NCBI GenBank assembly: GCA_030145055.1
Contig: JAQYWK010000004.1
Coordinates: 608,898 to 672,897 of the forward strand
DNA: 64,000 bases
Reading direction: 5' to 3'
Origin: Desulfovibrio sp.
GTDB lineage: Bacteria; Desulfobacterota; Desulfovibrionia; Desulfovibrionales; Desulfovibrionaceae
This document shows, one piece after another, positions 57,603 to 64,000 of the stretch; position 1 is the first letter of the stretch; each line of letters starts with the position of its first letter. The notes beneath the pieces are model-generated. The model worked only from the letters and a program-made list of their open reading frames with translations, had not been told where the DNA came from and did no database searches. A program made the position numbers and the translations under genes.

Positions 57603-58484
57603 GTGAATAGAGATGGCGTATTTCCTGTCATAGTTGTCAGTGGCCTTTCCGGTGCCGGTAAATCCACTGTTTTAAAAGTTTTCGAAGATTTACGCTTTTT
57701 CTGCGTTGACGGGCTTCCGGCAAGTATGTTGCCAAGGCTCGTTCAACTTTTTACAGGAAAGGATGACGATTATCGGGGTCTTGTTCTTGGTATGGATCTC
57801 CGTCAACAAGATTTCGTTGGCGAATGGCAATCCACTTGCATGGAATTAGGTTCCGGGGGAGTTTGTCCTAGTCTTATTTTTCTTGAAGCAAGGTTGCCGG
57901 AATTAGTTAGGCGTTATGCCACCACTCGCAGGCCTCACCCTCTTGAATCTAAAGAACTCGGCCTCGAGCAGGCTCTTGAAGAGGAAAAGGTTCTTCTAGA
58001 GCCGCTTCGTATGGCTGCCGACTTAGTAATTGACACCACTACGTACTCGATTCATGATCTTAGACGCCGCATTCAGGAAAAGTGGTCTGAGCTTACTGAA
58101 GGGGCTTTTGGTCTTAGAGTGAATGTTATTTCTTTTGGGTTTAAACATGATGTTCCGACGGAAGCGGATATGGTTATGGATTTAAGATTCTTGCCTAATC
58201 CTTATTTTGAAAAGGAACTCAGGTCCTTGTCCGGCAAAGACAAAAGAATTTCTGATTATGTTTTAGGGTCAAAAACTGGCTCTATTTTTATTGAGAAATA
58301 TTTAGATTTCCTTCAGTATGTCCTTCCTCTTTATGAAGAAGAGGGAAGGTATCGACTGACAATAGCTGTTGGTTGTACTGGTGGTCGTCATAGGTCGGTC
58401 GCAGTCGCTGAACGCATATTTGCCACACTCAAGAATAGTGGGTACTCTGCAAATCTTGAACACAAGCATATAAATTTAGAATAA
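57603..58484 (+). CDS. rapZ: RNase adapter RapZ
   Basis: A 293-residue protein with Walker A GLSGAGKST (14-22), FFCVDGLPASMLPRL, and the C-terminal TIAVGCTGGRHRSV typical of RapZ/YvcJ. RapZ binds small RNAs and guides RNase E in Enterobacteria; here its exact role is inferred. GTG start at 57603 with GGGGG upstream. Confidence 0.92.
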   Translation: MNRDGVFPVIVVSGLSGAGKSTVLKVFEDLRFFCVDGLPASMLPRLVQLFTGKDDDYRGLVLGMDLRQQDFVGEWQSTCMELGSGGVCPSLIFLEARLPELVRRYATTRRPHPLESKELGLEQALEEEKVLLEPLRMAADLVIDTTTYSIHDLRRRIQEKWSELTEGAFGLRVNVISFGFKHDVPTEADMVMDLRFLPNPYFEKELRSLSGKDKRISDYVLGSKTGSIFIEKYLDFLQYVLPLYEEEGRYRLTIAVGCTGGRHRSVAVAERIFATLKNSGYSANLEHKHINLE

Positions 58485-58524
58485 GACCGTACTTTAGCTG
58501 CGGACGTTAATATTAGGAATATCA

Positions 58525-58953
58525 ATGGACACGGAAGCAAATAAAGTCGGGATAGTGATTTTAACTCATGGAAACTTCGGTAAAGCTCTAATTGAGGCTG
58601 CCGAGTTAATTGTTGGCCCTCAGGAAAATGTTTTGCCCCTTAGTGTCGACGGTACCAAAGAGATAGATGTTGCTGTCAAAGAACTTAAAAAAAATATTTC
58701 CAAAGTAAATACTGGTGCTGGTATTTTAATACTTACTGATATGTTCGGTGGAACTCCTACAAATTTAAGTCTTTCACTTCTGAAAAGTGATGACATGGAA
58801 GTTATCACCGGCGTGAGTTTGCCTATGCTCTTAAAAGCTCTCCAGAAACGTACCGAATCTTTGCAAGTAATGGCTGAAGAAATAAGCAGAGCAGGCGTTA
58901 AGGGGATTGTTGTTGCCGGTGAAATGCTTCGAAAACGAACTTCAAAGGGTTAA
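58525..58953 (+). CDS. PTS mannose-family EIIA
   Basis: A 142-residue EIIA of the mannose class: GIVILTHGNFGKALIEAAE, with phosphorylation site H15 in THGNFG, and DMFGGTPTNLSLSL. It takes phosphate from HPr. It lies directly before EIIB and after rapZ; such mannose-type PTS genes can be regulatory in delta-proteobacteria. Confidence 0.9.
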   Translation: MDTEANKVGIVILTHGNFGKALIEAAELIVGPQENVLPLSVDGTKEIDVAVKELKKNISKVNTGAGILILTDMFGGTPTNLSLSLLKSDDMEVITGVSLPMLLKALQKRTESLQVMAEEISRAGVKGIVVAGEMLRKRTSKG

Positions 58954-58955
58954 GC

Positions 58956-59423
58956 ATGGTTTGGGTCAGAATAGATAATAGACTTGTGCATGGGCAGATC
59001 ATTGAAACATGGCTACCATATACGCATGCCAAACATATAGTTGTTGCCAATGATGATGTGGCTGCTGATGCTTTACAGCAACAGATAATGTCACTTGCGA
59101 TTCCACATTCTATTACGTGTTCTTTTTCAACGGTGGAAGATCTATCAGAGACGGTTCTGGCACTTGGAGACAGCACTAGTTCTGGTAACACGATTATTCT
59201 TTTTTCTTCATGCGAAGATGTACGCAATGCCTTTGAGGCTGGATTTAAATTTAGCTCAGTTAATATTGGCAATATTCATTACGGACCCGGTAAAAAACAA
59301 ATTTCTCCAAGTGTTGCGCTTAGTTCTGATGACGAATCCTGTTTACATTATTTCAAAGGTAAAGGGATAGAGTTGGATTTTAGATGCGTACCAAATGATC
59401 CTGTTCAAGTGAGGTTCTCATGA
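58956..59423 (+). CDS. PTS mannose-family EIIB
   Basis: A 155-residue EIIB: WVRIDNRLVHGQIIETWLP with active H12 in RLVHGQ. It follows EIIA by two bases. Its TGA overlaps the natural EIIC ATG as ATGA (59420-59423). Confidence 0.9.
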   Translation: MVWVRIDNRLVHGQIIETWLPYTHAKHIVVANDDVAADALQQQIMSLAIPHSITCSFSTVEDLSETVLALGDSTSSGNTIILFSSCEDVRNAFEAGFKFSSVNIGNIHYGPGKKQISPSVALSSDDESCLHYFKGKGIELDFRCVPNDPVQVRFS

Positions 59424-60135
59424 ACCTATTGCATGTTTTAGCTCTACCTTTCCCCGTATGGACTGCGGTGATTGGTTTTTTTTTGCAGTTTTCTGTCTGT
59501 TCAGATTTTCAATAAATATAGGACTTCTTGAGAGGCCGCTTGTTGTTGGTTTTATCTGGGGTGTTTTTACTGGTGATTATGCAACTAGTTTAAAAATTGC
59601 TGTCTTTTTTGAATTATTCTGGCTTGATAATATACCTGTCGGAACCTATATCCCCCCACATATTCTAGCCTCAACGGTAGCAGCTCTTGCTTTGACAACT
59701 TCGTTTGGCTTCACGGAAGCCTCTCACATTATGGTTGTTTTGCTTGCCTGCCTTCCTTTGGCAAGACTTGGAGCATGGCTTGAGCATGGCTTAAGGCAGT
59801 GGCACAACCGTGGATACAACGATTTATTGAGGTGGGCGAGGAAGGGAAAGGCAGGAGATAACCTACCTCAGAAGCTAGTTGCGCAGTCTATTTTCAGAAC
59901 TTTTATATCATCATGGCTTTTTTTCTGGACAAGTACGGTAATCCTTCACTATGTACTTAGTATATTTTTTCACAAATGGGGTGACGTTGTTACTTCGGTG
60001 GAAATGAAATGGTCTTTTTTATGGATTGCCGCCAGTCTCGGAGGTCTTTTAGCCCTGAGATTGCGTAAAGCCTACGCTACTTTCGTCTTCGGTGTAGTTC
60101 TTTTCGGCTTCATTATTCTTGCTGGCTTAGTATAA
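59420..60135 (+). CDS. PTS mannose/sorbose-family EIIC with apparent -1 frameshift
   Basis: The natural start is ATG 59420, overlapping the EIIB stop. That frame reads MNLLHVLALPFPVWTAVIGF and then stops at 59513 after 31 codons. A T9 run (59476-59484) lies in codons 19-22. A -1 shift there joins to the downstream frame (FSINIGLLERPLVVGFIWGV, then FFELFWLDNIPVGTYIPPH), which continues to 60135 as a normal EIIC with many membrane segments. The ATG at 59458 in the downstream frame has no ribosome site. Either slippage, a mutation, or a sequencing error of one T explains this. No EIID gene follows. Confidence 0.75.
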
Positions 60136-60210
60136 CTTGGCAGGATAAAAAGATTGTGATAGAAGACACAAGCTCAAATACGCTACAAATTTTTTAGGAG
60201 GAATTTTATT

Positions 60211-61131
60211 ATGACTATTTATGCTGTTGGACACAAAAATCCCGATACCGATACTATCGCATCTGCAATCGCTGTCGCTGATCTCTGGTCTAAAGTTAAA
60301 GAAGCTACAGAGGCTGTATCTCAGGGCGAACTCGCTCCTGAAACTAAGTTTGTTCTAGAAAAATTCGGTTGTGCTGCACCTGCAATCATGACTGACGCTA
60401 CTGACAAACAGTTCATCCTTGTTGACCATTCTGACCTTGCTCAGTCCATGGACAACCTTGACAAAGGTGAAGTTGTTGCAGTTGTTGACCATCACAAACT
60501 TGGTGACGTTACCACTTCCAACCCTCTCGAAATGTGGGTATGGCCTGTAGGGTGTACTGGTACAGTAATCAACGCAATGTACAAGTTCTACAATGTAGAA
60601 GTTCCTAAAAACATTGCTGGAATCGTTCTTTGCGCTATCCTTAGTGATACTGTAATGTTCAAGTCTGTTACAACAACTGACGCTGACAAAGTTGCAGTTG
60701 AAGAACTCGCTAAGATCGCTGGCGTTTCTGACGTAATGGCTCTCGGAATGGAAATGTTCAATGTTAAATCTGCTGTTGCAGGTGCTTCCATGAACGACCT
60801 CATCTTCCGTGATTACAAAGATTTCAATATGTCCGGCAACAAGATTGGTGTTGGCCAGCTTGAAGTTGTTGACCTCTCCGTTTTCGATGACATCAAAGCT
60901 GACCTCTACGCTGAACTTGAAAAAGTTAAAGCTGACGGACGTCACAGCTGTTTCTTGCTTCTCACCGACATCATGAAAGAAGGATCTGAAATGCTTATCG
61001 TTTCTGATGATCCTTCCGTTGTTGAAAAAGCATTCGGCGTTGCACCTGCAGGCACATCCGTGTACCTCGAAGGCGTAATGAGCCGTAAAAAACAGGTTGT
61101 ACCTAACTTCGAAAAAGCATTCTCTGCTTAA
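60211..61131 (+). CDS. ppaC: manganese-dependent inorganic pyrophosphatase
   Basis: A 306-residue family II pyrophosphatase: GHKNPDTDT (H8, D12, D14) and VVDHHKLGD metal ligands, and a C-terminal SRKKQVVP segment with the substrate residues. It hydrolyses PPi with Mn2+. AGGAGG precedes the ATG. A strong terminator follows, closing the block. Confidence 0.96.
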   Translation: MTIYAVGHKNPDTDTIASAIAVADLWSKVKEATEAVSQGELAPETKFVLEKFGCAAPAIMTDATDKQFILVDHSDLAQSMDNLDKGEVVAVVDHHKLGDVTTSNPLEMWVWPVGCTGTVINAMYKFYNVEVPKNIAGIVLCAILSDTVMFKSVTTTDADKVAVEELAKIAGVSDVMALGMEMFNVKSAVAGASMNDLIFRDYKDFNMSGNKIGVGQLEVVDLSVFDDIKADLYAELEKVKADGRHSCFLLLTDIMKEGSEMLIVSDDPSVVEKAFGVAPAGTSVYLEGVMSRKKQVVPNFEKAFSA

Positions 61132-61165
61132 TCGAATTCAGTACAAGTTTTTTTAGCTTGATTTG

Positions 61166-61198
61166 GCCCGGCAAGGTTTACCTTGCCGGGCTTTTTTT
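61166..61198 (+). terminator. intrinsic terminator after ppaC
   Basis: gcccggcaagg / ccttgccgggc, loop of four, seven T. Confidence 0.95.
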
Positions 61199-61418
61199 AT
61201 GGTTTTTTCACCATTTCCGTCAAATGATGGCTATTGCAATCCTCTTTTTTTTTCTTTACTGATTATGAAAGCAGTATGAATCAAATTGAACAATTGTCCC
61301 TACTGGTTTGATTTTTGCAAAGTTTAAAGCAGGGTGTTGCTTTTCTGACGGTTTTGTCAGCTTCAGCGTATGTGTTTATTGTTTTGCCAAATAAGGTATT
61401 GTTATTTAAAGGGGTATC
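61199..61418. other. intergenic region before the MoaD-like gene
   Basis: No gene is seen. AT-rich with a T-run near 61250. A promoter for the MoaD-like gene is presumed. Confidence 0.4.
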
Positions 61419-61646
61419 ATGAATATACAGATTCTTTGCTATGCAACCTTCGCTGAAAAGAGCCCTGAGAATGCAAACAATTTTCCTGTTTATGAGGGTG
61501 AGACTGTCAAAGATATTGTTGTGAAACTAGCGATACCCGTGGACGAAGTAAAAATAGTGTTTATAAATGGAGTCTCAGCTGATCTTGATGCAAAGTTGGC
61601 AGATGGAGATAGGGTCGGAGTTTTTCCAGCTGTTGGTGGTGGTTGA
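61419..61646 (+). CDS. MoaD/ThiS-like sulfur carrier
   Basis: A 75-residue beta-grasp protein ending in VFPAVGGG, the C-terminal Gly-Gly required for thiocarboxylate formation; VFINGVSADLDAKLADGDRV is family-like. It lies alone, without moaE, thiF or a partner, so which pathway it serves (molybdopterin, tungsten-cofactor or thiamine) cannot be told. AAAGGGG precedes the ATG. Confidence 0.85.
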   Translation: MNIQILCYATFAEKSPENANNFPVYEGETVKDIVVKLAIPVDEVKIVFINGVSADLDAKLADGDRVGVFPAVGGG

Positions 61647-61686
61647 GCCGTCTATTATAGTTGTTGATTCAGAAGGGGATTAAGAT

Positions 61687-62190
61687 ATGAAGAATTCATT
61701 TAAAATTTCAGTTGTGGCAATTACTTTGTGTTTGCTGTTGACGACCATTGCTCAGGCATCTTCGATAACAGCGAAAGGGTGGGGCAATGAAGGTAGTGGC
61801 GTAAAGGCTATGCAGATATGGGTGACTAGTCCTGAAGTTTCTATCAAAGAAGTCAAATTTGATAAGCACTCAGTGGCAGGATGGTCATGGGCATATGATG
61901 GGGATTCGAAAAGCAGTATTATCTTTTCCGGCCCCGCGACCACAAATATGAATGATGTTATTACTGAAATTAAGTTTGATGCACCTAAGAAGACTAATTT
62001 TGCTGTAGAATGGGCAGAGATAGCTGGCCCAAATGTGTTAACAGGGACTAATTTCTACGAAAACAAGAAATGGTCTTTCGCACAAGGGGATATCTCTAAT
62101 ACCCCGACACCACTTCCTGGTGCACTTCTCCTGCTCGGGGGAGGGCTGTCGCTCTTAGCCGTTTTGAAGAAAAAGTTCTCTAGAAACTAG
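61687..62190 (+). CDS. exported protein with VPLPA/PEP-CTERM-like tail
   Basis: A 167-residue protein with a signal peptide (MKNSFKISVVAITLCLLLTT, AQASS) and a C-terminal tripartite tail: TPTPLPGA, a hydrophobic helix (LLLLGGGLSLLAVL) and a basic end (KKKFSRN). This matches the PEP-CTERM/VPLPA sorting type handled by exosortases. The mature part (about 100 residues) is beta-rich. No exosortase gene is in the window. AAGGGGA precedes the ATG. Confidence 0.8.
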   Translation: MKNSFKISVVAITLCLLLTTIAQASSITAKGWGNEGSGVKAMQIWVTSPEVSIKEVKFDKHSVAGWSWAYDGDSKSSIIFSGPATTNMNDVITEIKFDAPKKTNFAVEWAEIAGPNVLTGTNFYENKKWSFAQGDISNTPTPLPGALLLLGGGLSLLAVLKKKFSRN

Positions 62191-62210
62191 TATTATTGTA
62201 TAATATCTTA

Positions 62211-62236
62211 AAGCCGGATTTATCCGGCTTTTTTTT
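62211..62236 (+). terminator. intrinsic terminator after the CTERM-like gene
   Basis: aagccgga / tccggctt stem and eight T. Confidence 0.92.
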
Positions 62237-62357
62237 GTTGTGGAAATAACGTTAATCTTCATTGGGACCTTGTTTTATTGAATTGCAAAGTGCAAAATTG
62301 CGTGATACCCGCTACTCATCTTGGTTATTAATTTTAATTCTCCATAAGGAGGACAAT

Positions 62358-62714
62358 ATGGGCACTCGCTGTCTCTTAAAGTCTAAAATTCATAGGGCTA
62401 CTATTACTGAAGCTAATGTAGACTATGAAGGTTCTATCTCTATTGATATAAATTTACTGGAAAAAGCCGGAATTCTTCCTTTTGAAAAGGTGGATGTCTT
62501 AAATATAGATAATGGTGAAAGACTCACTACTTATGCTATTGAAGGTACTGACGGCGAGTTTTGTTTAAACGGTGCTGCTGCTCACAAGGGGCAAGCTGGG
62601 CAGAAGATTATCATATGTACATATACTTGGCTTGATGATGATGAACTCGGGCTTCATAAGCCGAAAGTTGTTCTCCTTGGCGAGGGTAATCAAATCAAAT
62701 CAGTCGAGAAGTAA
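62358..62714 (+). CDS. panD: aspartate 1-decarboxylase PanD
   Basis: A 118-residue pyruvoyl enzyme. The self-cleavage site is at Gly25-Ser26 in DYEGSISID; the pyruvoyl group is made from Ser26. It makes beta-alanine for pantothenate. ATG 62358 has AAGGAGG upstream; the frame back to 62262 is unsupported. The PanD activator PanZ is not visible. Confidence 0.93.
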   Translation: MGTRCLLKSKIHRATITEANVDYEGSISIDINLLEKAGILPFEKVDVLNIDNGERLTTYAIEGTDGEFCLNGAAAHKGQAGQKIIICTYTWLDDDELGLHKPKVVLLGEGNQIKSVEK

Positions 62715-62752
62715 GTTTAGGCGTGGCGGCATAACAATCACGAGAGGGATAT

Positions 62753-63766
62753 ATGAAATTTTATAAGAGTTTAGCTGTTACGGTTGTCATGGCGGGATTT
62801 ATTTCTGGGTGTGCTCCGACGATTGAAATGCAGTCGGTTCCTGTCTCATCTAATCCTATGGGCGCCACTGTTCTTGCTGATGGTAAGGATGCGTGCGTCG
62901 CTCCCTGTACAGTCAGCCTTGCACGTAACGCAGATCATATTTTGACATTCAAAAAAGATCAGTACCGGCAGCAGGATGTTATAATCAAAAGAATTTACCA
63001 ACAGGAAAAGGTTTTGATGAACGCCGTTTCGTCTGGGATGAATACCTCATCAATGATGATGGGTGATAAAACTGCGTGGGGCGTAAGTAGCGGGGTTAAC
63101 TCTATTGATAGACAAGAGCAGACGGGCAAAGCGTATGTCCTCTCTCCTTCGGCTGTTGCAGTTACTCTTGTTCCTATGACTCCGCAGGCTCGGCTGGATC
63201 AAACGGGCACCCTTGCTCCTGACATGCAAAGTCTCACCGACACAGATCGCAAACAAATAAGCTATGTGCTTGAGACTTTGAAGTCTGGTTCTCAGTTTAG
63301 TTGGACGAATTCTCAGACAAGTATTAAATATTTCATGAAAGCACAGGGAACTCTTTCAGGGTATGCTGCTCCAACAAGAGCCTTTTCCTTAAAAATGACT
63401 TCAATGGGGCACAGCTCTATGTATGATGCAAAGGCAAGTAGGGCTGGTGGAGGAAATTGGGATATTCTAGGGAATGGCGCATCTACATCTATGGTGACGA
63501 CTTCTCCTTCAGAAGCCCAGACAGCTGAGCCTGCACAGATGAATTCGGATACGTTTTTAAAAGATGCCGCCAAAGCTGCTGCAATTGGAGCGGCACCCAC
63601 TGTACATGGTGGAGTAACAGGTAAGAGTGGTTCTTCTAGTGAATCGATGAATGGTGGAACTTGGACTAAGAAGTCGTCCTCTACTAAGGTTAAGGGCAGC
63701 GTAAGCGTGAATCCTGTTCAGGCTATTGATGCACTTGATACCTTACTTGGAAGTGAAACTAAGTAA
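62753..63766 (+). CDS. PEGA-domain lipoprotein of unknown function
   Basis: A 337-residue protein with lipobox ISGC (C20). An N-terminal PEGA-like domain (about 30-80): VSSNPMGATVLADGKDACVA, then PCTVSLARNADHILTFKKD. The C-terminal part is rich in Ser, Gly and Thr, low in complexity, and may be surface exposed. Function unknown; PEGA domains often occur in surface lipoproteins. Weak GAGGG before the ATG. Confidence 0.72.
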   Translation: MKFYKSLAVTVVMAGFISGCAPTIEMQSVPVSSNPMGATVLADGKDACVAPCTVSLARNADHILTFKKDQYRQQDVIIKRIYQQEKVLMNAVSSGMNTSSMMMGDKTAWGVSSGVNSIDRQEQTGKAYVLSPSAVAVTLVPMTPQARLDQTGTLAPDMQSLTDTDRKQISYVLETLKSGSQFSWTNSQTSIKYFMKAQGTLSGYAAPTRAFSLKMTSMGHSSMYDAKASRAGGGNWDILGNGASTSMVTTSPSEAQTAEPAQMNSDTFLKDAAKAAAIGAAPTVHGGVTGKSGSSSESMNGGTWTKKSSSTKVKGSVSVNPVQAIDALDTLLGSETK

Positions 63767-63810
63767 GGTAGAGCCTGTACATGATGGGTCTCTCTCGTAA
63801 TTATTAGATT

Positions 63811-63838
63811 AGAAGCGGTTTTAACCGCTTCTTTTTTT
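63811..63838 (+). terminator. intrinsic terminator after the PEGA lipoprotein gene
   Basis: agaagcggtt / aaccgcttct stem and seven T. Confidence 0.93.
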
Positions 63839-64000
63839 GTCCAATTTCAACTTTGGGCCATTGCCGAACCCCTATTTACCAAACAAATCTCAACAGATAA
63901 CCACAATAACGCAGAAACCCATTGACGTGGGAGCGTGTTTTACATAGAACCTCTTTCTCGGGTCAGCAACGCCTTAACGGCACAGCGTCTCTGAGAGTTT
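63839..64000. other. edge region without a gene
   Basis: A short minus-strand frame reaches the edge (about 19 codons, N-terminus outside), too short to call. TTGACG near 63923 could be a -35 element but no good -10 follows. Confidence 0.3.

Noticed and set aside
59458..60135. EIIC starting at ATG 59458 as an ordinary gene
   Set aside because: No ribosome site, and the ATGA-coupled upstream start with a T9 run gives a better N-terminus.
63942..64000. Minus-strand frame open to the right edge
   Set aside because: Only about 19 codons are visible with no motif.

Overview
The window reads as chromosomal DNA of a Gram-negative, anaerobic, sulfate-reducer-like deltaproteobacterium, most likely a moderately AT-rich marine Desulfovibrio/Maridesulfovibrio relative. 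The grounds are: a secreted CbiK-type cobaltochelatase, a four-CxxCH periplasmic cytochrome c, a type III glutamine synthetase, bacteriohemerythrin, a soluble manganese pyrophosphatase, and the run pyrG-kdsA-kdsC-lptC-lptA-lptB-rpoN-hpf-ptsN-rapZ-PTS EIIA/EIIB/EIIC-ppaC, an order I recall from Desulfovibrio genomes. No database was searched. No integrase, transposase, IS end, CRISPR array or phage block is visible, so the window is mostly core genome.

Layout. 1-6.2 kb: 5'-truncated beta-CASP RNase, rsmD, coaD, miaA, two exported proteins of unknown role, pgsA. 6.2-9.8 kb: tatA (minus), two unrecognised proteins, a HAD phosphatase, YggT, a DivIVA-domain protein and a YdcH-like small protein. 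9.8-13.2 kb: ilvB-ilvN-ilvC. 13.6-14.3 kb: infA and convergent trmO. 14.4-19.2 kb: a cobalamin riboswitch with its own promoter, then cbiK, a BtuC/BtuD/BtuF-like importer and cbiL. 19.1-25.3 kb: GIY-YIG protein, ABC-F ATPase, mutT, metF, asd, class IV aminotransferase. 25.3-29.6 kb: a CAT-like acyltransferase and two glycosyltransferases. 29.6-35.4 kb: glnN (minus), divergent from a glutamine-type ABC importer. 35.5-39.2 kb: EF-hand secreted protein, BFD ferredoxin plus hemerythrin, RRM protein with a structured leader, MFS exporter. 39.4-46.7 kb: GGDEF/EAL sensor, NTF2-like protein, SDR, FecR plus OmpA lipoprotein, pentapeptide-repeat membrane protein, tetraheme cytochrome. 46.9-48.5 kb: tRNA-Ser(CGA), tadA, purQ. 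48.8-61.2 kb: the large pyrG-to-ppaC block joining Kdo/LPS transport, sigma-54 and PTS regulation. 61.4-63.8 kb: MoaD-like carrier, a VPLPA/PEP-CTERM-type exported protein, panD, a PEGA lipoprotein.

The points most worth a second look are: (1) a PTS EIIC gene whose natural ATGA-coupled start is separated from its body by a T9 run that needs a -1 shift; (2) LptA fused behind several SH3-like repeats; (3) an RRM gene behind a promoter plus three-hairpin leader ending in a terminator-like stem; (4) the B12-riboswitch/CbiK/BtuCDF/CbiL operon with an alternative pairing next to the cbiK ribosome site; (5) an SDR lacking the YxxxK pair; and (6) a perfect intrinsic terminator directly before the usual tadA start. 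None is proof of a wholly new system, but (1)-(3) are concrete and testable.
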